Positions 35,072-43,986 of a stretch of DNA of 64,000 bases are shown piece after piece (position 1 is the first letter of the stretch; each line of letters opens with the position of its first letter). The notes below the pieces were generated by a model, which did not search any database, was not told where the DNA came from, and was given only the letters and a program-made list of their open reading frames with translations. The position numbers and the translations under genes were made by a program. The stretch comes from [Clostridium] viride DSM 6836 (lineage in GTDB: Bacteria > Bacillota > Clostridia > Oscillospirales > Oscillospiraceae), in the NCBI GenBank assembly GCA_000620945.1, contig KK211198.1, positions 310,001 to 374,000 of the forward strand. Direction: 5' to 3'.

Positions 35072-36065
35072 CAACATCCACCTCCACCGTCATTCCTGGA
35101 AGAAGTTTGGAAGATGTCTCCATATCAACAACGACTAAAAAGGCGCTTGTGTCAGATTGCCCCTTATCTCTACTCATTCTCAGACTGGCATATTGAGGTG
35201 CAGAAGCGACACTTCTTACTGTCCCTTTTACCTGTTCTTGTAAAGCTGGCACCGTTCCTACCACAAGGTTTCCTTTTGCAAATTTTGAGACCTGAGTTTC
35301 GTCTATGTAAATACTGATGTACAAATTATTTGATTGCACTATGGCCGCAGTGGAACCGGAAGAAATATTTTCCCCTGCTTTCGGAACAAGTTTTGTAACT
35401 TTTCCATCTATCGGTGCTTTTAAAATCATCCTTTGCTTCTGTAGCTTTAGCGCTTCCAACTGAGAATCAAGCGTGTCCTTTTGGAGTTCTAAAAGGTGTT
35501 TATTATATTCATAGTTCTGGCTGTTGGTGTTGTTTTGAGCTGTCAGATTCTTTACCTGCGCTTCTTGCATCGCCAATGTGTTTCGAGCAACGTCTAATTG
35601 GGTGGCCACATTATCCAATTCTTCCTTTGAAACCTCGCCCGTACTATATAGGAAGGTTAATTTATCATAATTTCTCTGTGTCTGTTCCAGCGATTCTTTC
35701 GCGGTTTCAGTTGCTATTTTTTGTTTCTCCAATTCCTCAGGTCTTACCACTTGAATGGAAGCCTGCTTAATTTTGACATTCTGCTGTGCAATGCTTAATT
35801 CAAGTTGAGAAATTTGAATATCTATATCTGTTGTATCCAGTTTCATGATAATATCACCAGCTTTCACGTTCTGTTGCTCCCCGACCTCAACAGACACTAC
35901 CCTGCCTGCGACTCCTTGAAAGGACGCATTTACCGTATCGGCCATCAAGACACTGTCCTTTACATTTGTCGCCAACGTAACCGCATCATTTCCTTGAAAC
36001 ATAAGTAAGGCGCCTCCCACCGCCAAAGCGATAAGCAACAAAGCAATCGTGACATATTTTTTCAA
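35055..36065 (-). CDS. HlyD-family membrane fusion / periplasmic adaptor protein
   Basis: This 336-residue protein has an N-terminal anchor (LLLIALAVGGALLMF), a biotinyl-lipoyl-like motif (GVAGRVVSVEVGEQQNVKAG) with its partner half (KAPIDGKVTKLVPKAGENI), a long coiled coil between them (about 85-200), and a beta-barrel domain. The start is probably TTG at 36065, 8 nt after GAGAGGGG; an upstream TTG lies at 36083. It is transcribed with the ABC-2 permease under the divergent TetR regulator. Confidence 0.88.
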   Translation of the reverse strand: MKKYVTIALLLIALAVGGALLMFQGNDAVTLATNVKDSVLMADTVNASFQGVAGRVVSVEVGEQQNVKAGDIIMKLDTTDIDIQISQLELSIAQQNVKIKQASIQVVRPEELEKQKIATETAKESLEQTQRNYDKLTFLYSTGEVSKEELDNVATQLDVARNTLAMQEAQVKNLTAQNNTNSQNYEYNKHLLELQKDTLDSQLEALKLQKQRMILKAPIDGKVTKLVPKAGENISSGSTAAIVQSNNLYISIYIDETQVSKFAKGNLVVGTVPALQEQVKGTVRSVASAPQYASLRMSRDKGQSDTSAFLVVVDMETSSKLLPGMTVEVDVDECNS

Positions 36066-36171
36066 TTCTACTACCCCTCTCAAATTAAAACAATGTTTGA
36101 AACGCTGTTTATCCTTAGCATGATAGTCAATTTCATGAAAAAAGTCAAGATAATTAATAAGTGTTGATTAA

Positions 36172-36201
36172 TTTAAAACAAATGAGTAAAATTGTTTTAA
36201 A
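36172..36201. promoter_or_regulatory. TetR-type operator, perfect 10-bp inverted repeat
   Basis: TTTAAAACAA (36172-36181) and TTGTTTTAAA (36192-36201) are perfect inverted repeats 10 nt apart, between the divergent tetR and hlyD genes. A weaker ATTAAT/ATTAAT dyad lies just upstream (about 36151-36171). Confidence 0.7.
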
Positions 36202-36228
36202 TGAATGTTTAATTAAGGAGCTTTCTCT

Positions 36229-36828
36229 ATGAGCAACCCATTAGATCAGAGCAAAACAAAGGATAAAATTATTCAAGCAGCCATAGACATAATTTCTTCT
36301 GAAAGTTTTCATGGAATTACCATTCGAAAGATTGCGTCTAAAGCAGGAGTTAATATTGCTGCAGTGAATTATTATTTTGGTAGCAAAGAAAACTTAATTT
36401 ACGAAGCATTGGCTTATTTAACAATTCAACTCAAGGAAACCTTTGAGATTTTAAAAAGCAAAGACAAGCCCCCCACTACTTTACTTTCTGAGTTTATTTC
36501 AAGTTATATGAATGTCATTTCTCATTATCCTGATATGATCAAAAGTCTGATCACTTACACCGTTCAAGACAAACCATTGCGAGGACATACTGAGTACAGT
36601 GCATTTTTGCAGACGGAAGGTTTTGCTTTGATTCGCGAAACAATTAAAGATATTATACCTGAATTGGACGATCTCACCCTATCGTTAAAGACCTTGAACT
36701 TGATGAGTGGTCTTTCGATGCCATATTTAATGGGACATTCGATTAATAATTTGCTACATGTCAATCTTTTTAATGACCAAGTCCGGCAGGTTTATGCCAA
36801 AGTTCTGCTTAACAATATTACCAAGTAA
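36229..36828 (+). CDS. TetR-family transcriptional regulator
   Basis: This 199-residue regulator has the N-terminal helix-turn-helix ITIRKIASKAGVNIAAVNYY followed by FGSKENLIYEALAYL, and a C-terminal ligand-binding helical domain. The ATG follows AAGGAG. It is divergent from the HlyD/ABC-2 pair and likely represses it and itself. A terminator follows. Confidence 0.92.
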   Translation: MSNPLDQSKTKDKIIQAAIDIISSESFHGITIRKIASKAGVNIAAVNYYFGSKENLIYEALAYLTIQLKETFEILKSKDKPPTTLLSEFISSYMNVISHYPDMIKSLITYTVQDKPLRGHTEYSAFLQTEGFALIRETIKDIIPELDDLTLSLKTLNLMSGLSMPYLMGHSINNLLHVNLFNDQVRQVYAKVLLNNITK

Positions 36829-36860
36829 CACTGCTCTACCTACTTTCAAAATGAATTTAG

Positions 36861-36892
36861 ACAAAAGAGTATCCCTTCGGATACTCTTTTGT
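36861..36892. terminator. Terminator hairpin after tetR
   Basis: ACAAAAGAGTATCC and GGATACTCTTTTGT pair around CTTC, the same GAGTATCC/GGATACTC core as at 27918 and 30115. Confidence 0.9.
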
Positions 36893-36948
36893 CTTTTATA
36901 AGCACTACTCTTACCTTTACTCTCCTTATATATCAAGAGCTAAACGAA

Positions 36949-36976
36949 AAAGAGATGTTCCGAAGAACATCTCTTT
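36949..36976 (-). terminator. tRNA-Cys-type terminator, copy A
   Basis: AAAGAGATGTTC and GAACATCTCTTT pair around CGAA and abut the CCA end of the tRNA-Cys fragment on the minus strand. Being outermost, it is the likely original terminator of the tRNA gene. The 28-bp hairpin is repeated exactly at 43767-43794. Confidence 0.8.
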
Positions 36977-37020
36977 GGAGGCGCCACCCAGATTTGAACT
37001 GGGGGTAAAGTTTTGCAGAC
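36976..37020 (-). pseudogene. tRNA-Cys 3' half, attachment-site copy A
   Basis: The forward strand matches the 3' half of the intact tRNA-Cys at 51312 from the encoded CCA through the T arm to the anticodon region, except for one missing G (GGTAAAGTT against GGTAAAGGTT). It then diverges. It cannot fold into a tRNA. I read it as the outer attachment site of an integrated element. Confidence 0.85.
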
Positions 37021-37261
37021 GTTTACCCCAAAGTCCTGTAAATGTTGATATCCAAGGGTTAAGTGGTTAATGAAACCTGATGCACAATTAATGCCCATTC
37101 AATTTCAGATTTTAAGCTCTTTAAATGTATTTTGATCAGCCAACAACCAAACTCAGCGGAACATTTTATAGAAATATTCTTATTTACCATACACGGATTG
37201 AACGATAGTAAATTATCTATTCCTTTATAACCACATCCAAAGCATTAATAATGCATCCAAC
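37021..37261. other. Intergenic stretch inside the first tRNA-Cys island
   Basis: About 240 bp of AT-rich DNA with no gene. The first 60 bp (AAGTCCTG ... CCAAGGGTTAAG) weakly resemble the sequences next to the other two attachment copies. Confidence 0.4.
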
Positions 37262-37293
37262 AAAAAAGAGCATCCGAAAGGATGCTCTTTTTT
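37262..37293. terminator. Terminator hairpin after the SleB-like gene
   Basis: AAAAAAGAGCATCC and GGATGCTCTTTTTT pair around GAAA. Confidence 0.9.
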
Positions 37294-37312
37294 ACTATCC
37301 CAAAGATTAAAG

Positions 37313-38125
37313 TCACTCTTCCGCGTAGAATTGATGCCTTCCGATAGTGGCCACATAAGTACAGTGATTTACCGTCCAAAAGTTCGACGCCTTGACAGGA
37401 TTGAGGAAATAGATACTATTACCAACAACTGATGCACCATCCAGACATAACTTTGCTGCAATAATACTCTCATCATCGGGCTCATCATAAATAGATCCAT
37501 TTTCCACCGGTGTAAACTGGATTCCAAATTTCTGATCAAAAACGACATCACGAACGCTGTTTGGGAAGTCCGGGCTTTCTACTCGATTAAGCACAACATT
37601 TCCAACTGCTATTTTGCCGTTTAGCGGCTCACCTCTACACTCAGCATAAATAATTTTAGACAACCAATAAAGATCTTCTTTATGGTAATACGCATCTCCG
37701 GACAGAATGGTTCCACTTCCTTTGTATAACCAAACTTTTTGGGTTGTGGGCTCCCATGTAACATTAGCCCCCAATGCCTTCGCTACTAGTCTCACCGGTA
37801 CATAGGTAGTGTTGTTGATTAATTTTATGCCGTCTTTAGCATAAAGCATTCTGCCGTTGGCGTTTATATAGAATGTTCCAGGTTGGGCCGTTAAAACTAG
37901 GTTAGGAGTTTCTATTACCGCCTGTTGAACCTGCCATGATATTTTAGCTTGCGGTAAAAGCAGTTTGGACACAGCTCTAAGCGGAACATAGGATGTAGAA
38001 TTATACAACATGACATTCACTGTAGTTGGAGCATCGTTTAAGTGGATAGAAACGGCCTTCGCCCCTAAACCCCCTGTTACCATCATACAAAGGATTAGCA
38101 CATGAATTATAATCAATCTTTTCAT
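37313..38125 (-). CDS. SleB-type cell wall hydrolase with copper-amine-oxidase-like N-domain
   Basis: A signal peptide (about residues 1-24) is followed by a copper amine oxidase N-terminal-like domain (YVPLRAVSKLL, YVPVRLVAKALGANVTWEP). The C-terminal hydrolase_2/SleB domain reads IIYAECRGEPLNGKIAVGNV and LNRVESPDFP, with the catalytic-type Glu in AECRGE. Such proteins cut peptidoglycan, often in spore cortex lysis. It is a single-gene unit in the first tRNA-Cys island. Confidence 0.9.
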   Translation of the reverse strand: MKRLIIIHVLILCMMVTGGLGAKAVSIHLNDAPTTVNVMLYNSTSYVPLRAVSKLLLPQAKISWQVQQAVIETPNLVLTAQPGTFYINANGRMLYAKDGIKLINNTTYVPVRLVAKALGANVTWEPTTQKVWLYKGSGTILSGDAYYHKEDLYWLSKIIYAECRGEPLNGKIAVGNVVLNRVESPDFPNSVRDVVFDQKFGIQFTPVENGSIYDEPDDESIIAAKLCLDGASVVGNSIYFLNPVKASNFWTVNHCTYVATIGRHQFYAEE

Positions 38126-38341
38126 ATAAGCACACTCCTCTCATTCCACAAGTTGTAACTTAATTGTAACTTTTTCGAGGAGTATGCACAACTCTTAAAT
38201 ATTTCCAACATTTGAAACACTACACCACATTACTCGGCACCCTTAGAAGTGTAATAGAAGTTCAGGATTTCACAGCTTGGCTTCGACTGATGGTAGGTTC
38301 AATTTTTGCTGTCTTTCTCCTTGCACTACAGCAAATTAACT

Positions 38342-38929
38342 TCAGATTTGAAGCTTATACACTCCATTGCCATGTCGTTTAATGACATCTTTTTCCTCAA
38401 GTAATTTTAAAAATGAACCTACACGTGTTACGGATAAGCCTGTTTGCTCAGCTATTTTACTTTGTGATCCAATTGAAAAGTCTCCAATTCGATTGTTAAG
38501 CAAATAATCAATCACTTTAAAACGCTCATCAAGGTTAGCAATGGATTCCCAAGAATTGAATATAAGCTTTTCACGTACAATGGAAAGTAAAAATTGATTC
38601 CCAAGAACGTTACTGACAGGGGAAGCATAAACTTCTACATCTTTTATTGTTCCATCTTTTAATCTATGTTTAAAACTAAAGTGATTCTTTTCATTTAGAA
38701 TAGCAGATTTCATTTTCATGTGTAATTCATCTTGTTGCAAGGTATTAATCTTATCTATATTAAGGCTCTTGAATTCATCTAGTGAATATCCATAGAATCT
38801 TTCAGCAGCTGGATTTGCGTCGACAATTCTACCAGTCAATGCGTCAATGATTAACATAGCCGAAATATGATTATAGAACATTAATTCCGTATTATAAATC
38901 ATTATATAATCAGATTTTGATTGTATCAT
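38342..38929 (-). CDS. PAS-domain protein with C-terminal winged helix
   Basis: This 195-residue protein joins a PAS domain (about 15-115; IIDALTGRIVDANPAAERFY, then HRLKDGTIKDVEVYASPV) to a winged helix (about 135-195; QSKIAEQTGLSVTRVGSFLK). The PAS part is closely similar to the third PAS of the sensor encoded just upstream, so one probably arose from the other. It is likely a one-component sensor-regulator. A GGG-type ribosome binding site is weak. Confidence 0.8.
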   Translation of the reverse strand: MIQSKSDYIMIYNTELMFYNHISAMLIIDALTGRIVDANPAAERFYGYSLDEFKSLNIDKINTLQQDELHMKMKSAILNEKNHFSFKHRLKDGTIKDVEVYASPVSNVLGNQFLLSIVREKLIFNSWESIANLDERFKVIDYLLNNRIGDFSIGSQSKIAEQTGLSVTRVGSFLKLLEEKDVIKRHGNGVYKLQI

Positions 38930-38955
38930 AAGTTCACCCTTCTTATCGAACTAAT

Positions 38956-39540
38956 TCAGCCACATATTATTCGGATAAATATCTCTACAATAAAAGGATC
39001 AAATTGGGCACCCGCATTTTTCTTTAATTCTTCAATTGCTTGCTCTACGCTTAATGCTTTTCGATAGATTCTATCATTTACCATTGCATCAAATGCGTCG
39101 GTAACCGCTAAAATACGACATAGTAGCGGAATTTCATGGGCTTGCAATCCCCTAGGATACCCTTTTCCATCCCAGCGTTCGTGATGATATAAAATGTACT
39201 CCGAAACAACGTTCAAGTCAGGTGCATTTTGCGCGATTCTATACCCAATTTCACAGTGCCGTTTCATTTCTGCCCATTCCTCAGAAGTTAATGCTCCAGG
39301 TTTTTTTAAAATATTTTGATCAATTCCTACCTTTCCAATATCATGTAACATTGCAAACAGAGACAATTCATTTAGTTCACTGGAAGAAAGATTCAGCTCA
39401 TTTCCAATTAAGTGACACGTGGTTTTTAGACGAAGGGCGTGTTCCTCCGTTTCATGGCTCTTCTCATAAAGTGTTGCAAGAAGCATGTTCATAATAGTAT
39501 TACGAAAACTCTTTCCTTCCAGTAGTTTCTGATGGTACAT
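38956..39540 (-). pseudogene. HD-GYP domain, 3' part of a frameshifted sensor gene
   Basis: HD-GYP domains hydrolyse cyclic di-GMP. The motif set is complete: HDIGKVGI, HCEIGYRIA, HHERWDGKGYP and AVTDAFDAM. The frame continues upstream without a stop to about 39710, where it would join the GGDEF-containing gene if one T were restored. I therefore regard it as the end of one long gene. Internal initiation at 39540 could still give an active HD-GYP protein. Confidence 0.8.
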
Positions 39541-39662
39541 AAGCTCTTCGGCTTCCTGAAATACGGATTGAATTGACTTCGTGGCGTTTTCTTTAATGGA
39601 AAATCCAAAGGAAATACTAATTTTATCAGGACTGTTTAAGGTAATCGAGTGTTGGACTTTAT

Positions 39663-41480
39663 TTATAAACTCTTCGACCTGTAAAGCATTAGCATTAGGT
39701 AGAAAATCAGAAATTCATCTCCCCCCCACCGAACTGCGACACTACCCTTAGGGAGGTTTTCTTGAATACAATCTGCCACCGTTTGTAGAAGCCGGTCTCC
39801 TTTTAAATGACCAAAAACATCATTTGTAAGTTTTAATCCATTCACATCGCCCATAATCACGGCCAGGGGAAAGAAATCCGGATTATCAAGCTGGTTTAGA
39901 TGATCCTCCACGTATCTTCGGTTAAACAGATCGGTAAGTGCATCGTGATAACTTAAATACAAAATTTGCTCTTCATGCTGTTTGTCACTGCTCACATCAC
40001 GAAAGACCATTATCGCCCCGTATATCTTTCCAGTTTCATCTTTAATAGGAGCTGCGCTATCTGCGATTGGCACATCGATACCAAATTTGTTCCTTAATAC
40101 GGTATGGTTGGCCAAGCCTATGATGGTACCTGTGATTAACACTTTTTCAACGATGTTGTCAACTGGTTCATAAGTTTCTTCATTCTTAAGAATGAAAACT
40201 TCTGAAAAGTACCGTCCAACCGCTTGTTCTGAGCTCCATCCTGTTATTTCTTCCGCTATGGCATTCAAGCCTGTAATTTTGCTATCGACATCCGTTGTAA
40301 CCACACCATCTCCAATGGAGTGTAGGGTAACACGGAGCAATTCCTTTTCTTTAAATAATTCTGCTCTATAGTTTTCGCGATCTGAGACATCAAAAATGAT
40401 TGAATATAGATAAGATCCATTATTGAAGTAGAATGGATAAGAATACACATCAACGAACTTAATTACGCCGTTTCTTAAACGATGGGGAAAAAGGAAGTAC
40501 TTCTTTTCTTTTTGCAATGCCGAAAATCGAAATTTATCTACATCACTTTTCGGTAAGGCATTGATTTCATGAATGCTCATTTGACATAATTCTTCTTTTG
40601 AATATCCATAAAATTTACAGGCGGCTGTATTGGCATCAATAATCTTGCCAGAAATAGGCTCGATAATTAGCATAATGGCAATATGCTTATTAAACATATT
40701 TTGATATCGTTGAAGTAATTGTTCCCTTTCATGTTTTAAGGAAACTATATCAGTAATGTCAACACGAGATCCCACCAGATGTGTAATCATCCCATTTTCG
40801 AATACAGGTGTTATTTGTGTACGCCAGCTTTTCTCTCCAGCCGGGAGTTTTAACACTTCATGAAATGTAACAGGAGATTTTGTGGAAATACTTTTCTTGA
40901 AATGTTGAATATGTTTATTTCCAACTTCTTCTCCTAGTAATTCAATCGGAGTTTTTCTTAAAATATCACTCAATTTTAAGCCCGTTAATGTCTGATGAGC
41001 TTTGTTATTTCTAACGTATTGAAATTCGGTTCCGTTAACCTCAATTAAGAATAACGAATCTTGTGTACTATTGAACATAACTTCTAGATCCACGCTCTGT
41101 TTGTATGACATATTAATTTGTTTCGAAGTCTGTTCAATGATGTTATCTTTATCAAGAAAATTGAATAATGTGGCATAATGCTGGGAATCAATTTTAAATG
41201 CTGAAATATTACAATATTTCCCCATAATCCATAGGTTCAGACTACGTTCTTGCTGAATATCTAATGATAAGTATAAATTAGTCCATTCTTGTGCAACTTT
41301 TGGCATTATCCTCGAGATGCTTTGACCAATTATCTCTGATTTATTTGTTGTAAAAGACAGTTCGAAGTGCGAGTTTATTTCTGCAAAAATGAAACTATCT
41401 AAGCTGTCTGACATCTTATAATGAATAGCATAGGGAATAGGCATCTTACTTACAAGTTGAGCAAACAAGGTATTTTGCAT
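39663..41480 (-). pseudogene. PAS-PAS-PAS-GGDEF sensor, 5' part of a frameshifted gene
   Basis: The protein carries an N-terminal sensor region, PAS-like domains (about 140-245, 265-375 and 385-500) and the start of a GGDEF diguanylate cyclase domain (LSYHDALTDLFNRRYVEDHL, then VRWGGDEFLIF). Directly after GGDEFLIF the frame is lost: restoring a fifth T in GATTTTCTACC (about 39710) gives FLPNANALQVEEF and runs on into the HD-GYP part. The start is the ATG at 41480 after AGAGGCG. The intact form would be a bifunctional cyclic di-GMP enzyme. Confidence 0.85.
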
Positions 41481-41664
41481 AATAATTTCGCCTCTCTTTT
41501 CAACAATATTATACATTTTTCAACATGCTAACATATATTGGGCAATATTTCAATTATTTTCTAATTATTTTCTTTTTCATTGCATTTGATATATTATATA
41601 GTAAAGTCAGGTCTCTGCTTATATTGTTATTATTTCTATCGCCGCCCAAAAATAAAAAGAGTAG

Positions 41665-41709
41665 TTGACAAAAAATTGCTTTGAATCTATAATTACTTAG
41701 AATTCTAAT
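41665..41709 (+). promoter_or_regulatory. marR promoter with overlapping palindrome
   Basis: TTGACA (41665-41670), a 17-nt spacer and TATAAT (41688-41693) form a consensus promoter. A perfect palindrome TTAGAATTCTAA (41698-41709) sits at the transcription start and recurs before the exporter gene. Confidence 0.85.
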
Positions 41710-41734
41710 TATTTTCTAAAGGCTGGTGATTTGC

Positions 41735-42175
41735 ATGGATACACACATTAAAAATTATGAATTCTATTTAAGATCAATTGTACATGCCATGAAGCAAATG
41801 CTAGATAATAAGCTGCTTCCCTACGGAATCACGAATCAACAGGCACGCTTGCTGGGGGACTTAGATGACCAACTTAAGAGAGACGAAGAAATTGTTCAGA
41901 AAGACTTGGAGCGTATGATGAGATTACGAGGTTCCTCAATCACTAGCTTGTTGCAGGGTCTTGAGAGAAAAGGGTTTATTTCACGTAGCACAGGAAACGA
42001 GGATGGTCGGACAAAGCAGGTAAACATCACTGAAAAAGGAAGAGCAGTAATCCAAGAAGTTGAAAACACTTTTCTGGAATTAGAGCAACTGCTTGTAGTA
42101 GGTATGTCAGAGGAAGAAAAAGCCACATATTTACGTTTGCTTAAGATTTCCTTTAAGAACTTAATAATCGAGTAA
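41735..42175 (+). CDS. MarR-family transcriptional regulator
   Basis: The 146-residue winged-helix protein shows KQMLDNKLLPYGITNQQARL, the recognition region LRGSSITSLLQGLERKGFIS and the wing RSTGNEDGRTKQVNITEKG. The ATG at 41735 is used; a GTG 9 nt earlier is less likely. It lies upstream of a drug exporter in the same direction with matching palindromes before both genes, so it most likely represses itself and the exporter. Confidence 0.92.
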   Translation: MDTHIKNYEFYLRSIVHAMKQMLDNKLLPYGITNQQARLLGDLDDQLKRDEEIVQKDLERMMRLRGSSITSLLQGLERKGFISRSTGNEDGRTKQVNITEKGRAVIQEVENTFLELEQLLVVGMSEEEKATYLRLLKISFKNLIIE

Positions 42176-42219
42176 TCAGTTTCCAAAATAAGCTTGGTAG
42201 TTTTGTTTGTTATATTAGA

Positions 42220-42247
42220 TAGAATTCTAATTATTAGAATTCTAATT
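42220..42247 (+). promoter_or_regulatory. Tandem MarR-type operator before the exporter gene
   Basis: AGAATTCTAATT occurs twice in a row (from about 42230 and 42236-42247 in the sequence TAGAATTCTAATTATTAGAATTCTA), making an overall palindrome that matches the site at 41698. The exporter ribosome binding site AAAGGAGG follows within 10 nt. Confidence 0.75.
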
Positions 42248-42263
42248 AAAGGAGGATTATAGC

Positions 42264-43688
42264 ATGAATAACTCATTAATAAAACAAGCCGCCCCATCTA
42301 GGCTGACACTTCGGCTAAGATTGATATTGGCTGTCGTTATAATCGCAGATATTCTAGATCTGATGGACTCAAACATCACCAATATCTCGGCACCTTCTAT
42401 TGTTCAAAACATTGGTGGAGGCGAGTCTCTGATCAAATGGCTTGGAGCAAGCTATGCTTTAGCGATGGGTGTACTGCTTGTTATCGGCGGACGCCTAGGT
42501 GACCGTTATGGTAAACGGCGAATGTTCCTGATAGGCATAATAGGTTTTACGTTGGCTTCGGTGTTTTGCGGTTTATCTATCAATCCGCCAATGATTATAA
42601 CAGGAAAGTTGATACAGGGGAGCTTTGGTGCTCTACTAATACCGCAAGGCATGAGTATCTTAATGTCCACGTTTTCTCGTGAACAGTTTCCCCGTGCGGT
42701 CAGCGCGTTTGGACCGGTTATGAGTCTTTCGTCTGTTGCTGGTCCAATATTAGCCGGATTAATTATTCAAGCTAATATAGGCGGGCTTGACTGGCGACCT
42801 ATGTTCCTTATCAACATCGTACTTGGTCTGGCGGGTTTTATCGCAGCGGTTAAGTTATTGCCTCACGATCAGCCTAACCTCAATGAAAAGCTGGATGGTA
42901 TTGGTACTGCATTATTGGGAGTGTCTATGCTTGGCCTGATTTTTGGCTTAAATGAGGGTTCAACGGACGGCTGGACTATTTTACCGATTGCCAGCCTCGT
43001 GGTAGGTGCTGTGATGCTTGCAGCCTTTGCGCTTCGCCAGCTGTACGCTGATAATCCTCTTATTAAACCTTCTCTCTTTAAAAATAAAGGATTTACGTCT
43101 GGACTATTAGTGGGTCTCGGGTTTTTCGCGGCAGTTAATGGCTTGGCTTATGTCATTTCCTTGTTTTTTCAATTGGTTCTTCATCTCACTCCGTATGAAG
43201 CGGCTCTAGGACTCTGCCCAATGGCTATCGGCATCGTAATCTCCTCAGTGGTCTGCCGGCCGCTTCTAACTAAACTGGGACGTACACTTATCGTCATTGG
43301 GCTTTCTGCTACACTTATTGGCGCTCTCGGCCTCTGGCTCACCGTCTTAATCAAAGGTATGGCAGCCACCGCATTGCTGACAGCTCCTGCTATATTAGTT
43401 GTCGGAATAGGAATGGGCGCTTGTTTCAGCAGCATTTATGAGGTGGCTCTCGGAGATATAGTGCATGACGAGGCAGGCAGCGCAAGCGGTTCCCTAAGCT
43501 CTGTACAGCAATTAGCGGCAGCAATTGGTTCTGCGGTCGTAACAACGATTTTCTTTAACCTTCAGATTACAGCGGGAGAAGTTGGAGCCATGATGTCCAG
43601 TATTCTGATTGTAGCAGCAATTGTCCTCATCTGCCTCGGACTTGTTTGGCTTATGCCACGAGCAGCGCCTTCTCAAGACTTGAGTTAA
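42264..43688 (+). CDS. MFS multidrug exporter, DHA2 family (14 helices)
   Basis: This 474-residue transporter belongs to the EmrB/QacA group. Motifs are DILDLMDSNITNISAPSIV in helix 1, GGRLGDRYGKRRMFLIG (motif A) after helix 2, and GPVMSLSSVAGPILAG (motif C) in helix 5. AAGGAGG precedes the ATG. It is controlled by the upstream MarR protein and followed by a strong terminator. Substrates are not predictable. Confidence 0.93.
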   Translation: MNNSLIKQAAPSRLTLRLRLILAVVIIADILDLMDSNITNISAPSIVQNIGGGESLIKWLGASYALAMGVLLVIGGRLGDRYGKRRMFLIGIIGFTLASVFCGLSINPPMIITGKLIQGSFGALLIPQGMSILMSTFSREQFPRAVSAFGPVMSLSSVAGPILAGLIIQANIGGLDWRPMFLINIVLGLAGFIAAVKLLPHDQPNLNEKLDGIGTALLGVSMLGLIFGLNEGSTDGWTILPIASLVVGAVMLAAFALRQLYADNPLIKPSLFKNKGFTSGLLVGLGFFAAVNGLAYVISLFFQLVLHLTPYEAALGLCPMAIGIVISSVVCRPLLTKLGRTLIVIGLSATLIGALGLWLTVLIKGMAATALLTAPAILVVGIGMGACFSSIYEVALGDIVHDEAGSASGSLSSVQQLAAAIGSAVVTTIFFNLQITAGEVGAMMSSILIVAAIVLICLGLVWLMPRAAPSQDLS

Positions 43689-43712
43689 GGTTTTAATTAT
43701 GAGGCCTTACCA

Positions 43713-43746
43713 AAAAGAGATCCCCCTTTTTAGGGGGGATCTCTTA
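43713..43746. terminator. Intrinsic terminator after the exporter gene
   Basis: AAGAGATCCCCC pairs with GGGGGGATCTCTT around a T-rich loop. Confidence 0.9.
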
Positions 43747-43766
43747 AAACACTGAAATAATAACAA

Positions 43767-43794
43767 AAAGAGATGTTCCGAAGAACATCTCTTT
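43767..43794 (-). terminator. tRNA-Cys-type terminator, copy B
   Basis: The hairpin is identical over 28 bp to the one at 36949-36976 and likewise abuts the CCA end of a tRNA-Cys fragment. Confidence 0.8.
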
Positions 43795-43838
43795 GGAGGC
43801 GCCACCCAGATTTGAACTGGGGGTAAAGGTTTTGCAGG
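43794..43838 (-). pseudogene. tRNA-Cys 3' half, attachment-site copy B
   Basis: The forward strand is identical to the 3' half of the intact tRNA-Cys (51312 onward) up to the anticodon loop GGTTTTGCAG, then diverges. The following 100 bp contain the direct repeats ACACCAAT (about 43900-43920), which could be integrase arm sites. It marks the boundary between two stacked islands. Confidence 0.85.
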
Positions 43839-43986
43839 CGTATATCCGAAGCCCTGAACCTGTTGATTCTCAAGGGTTTGGAGGGACAAAATTATTAAAT
43901 ACACCAATGTTACACCAATTCAACACTAATATTTTTCTACAGAAAATTGGTTAATACACAACGTTCATAGTGGTAATACGATGGGT

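Noticed and set aside
36976-37020. A tRNA gene at this site
   Set aside because: Only the 3' half is present and the acceptor 5' strand and D arm are missing.
43794-43838. A tRNA gene at this site
   Set aside because: Same as copy A: sequence leaves the tRNA pattern after the anticodon loop.
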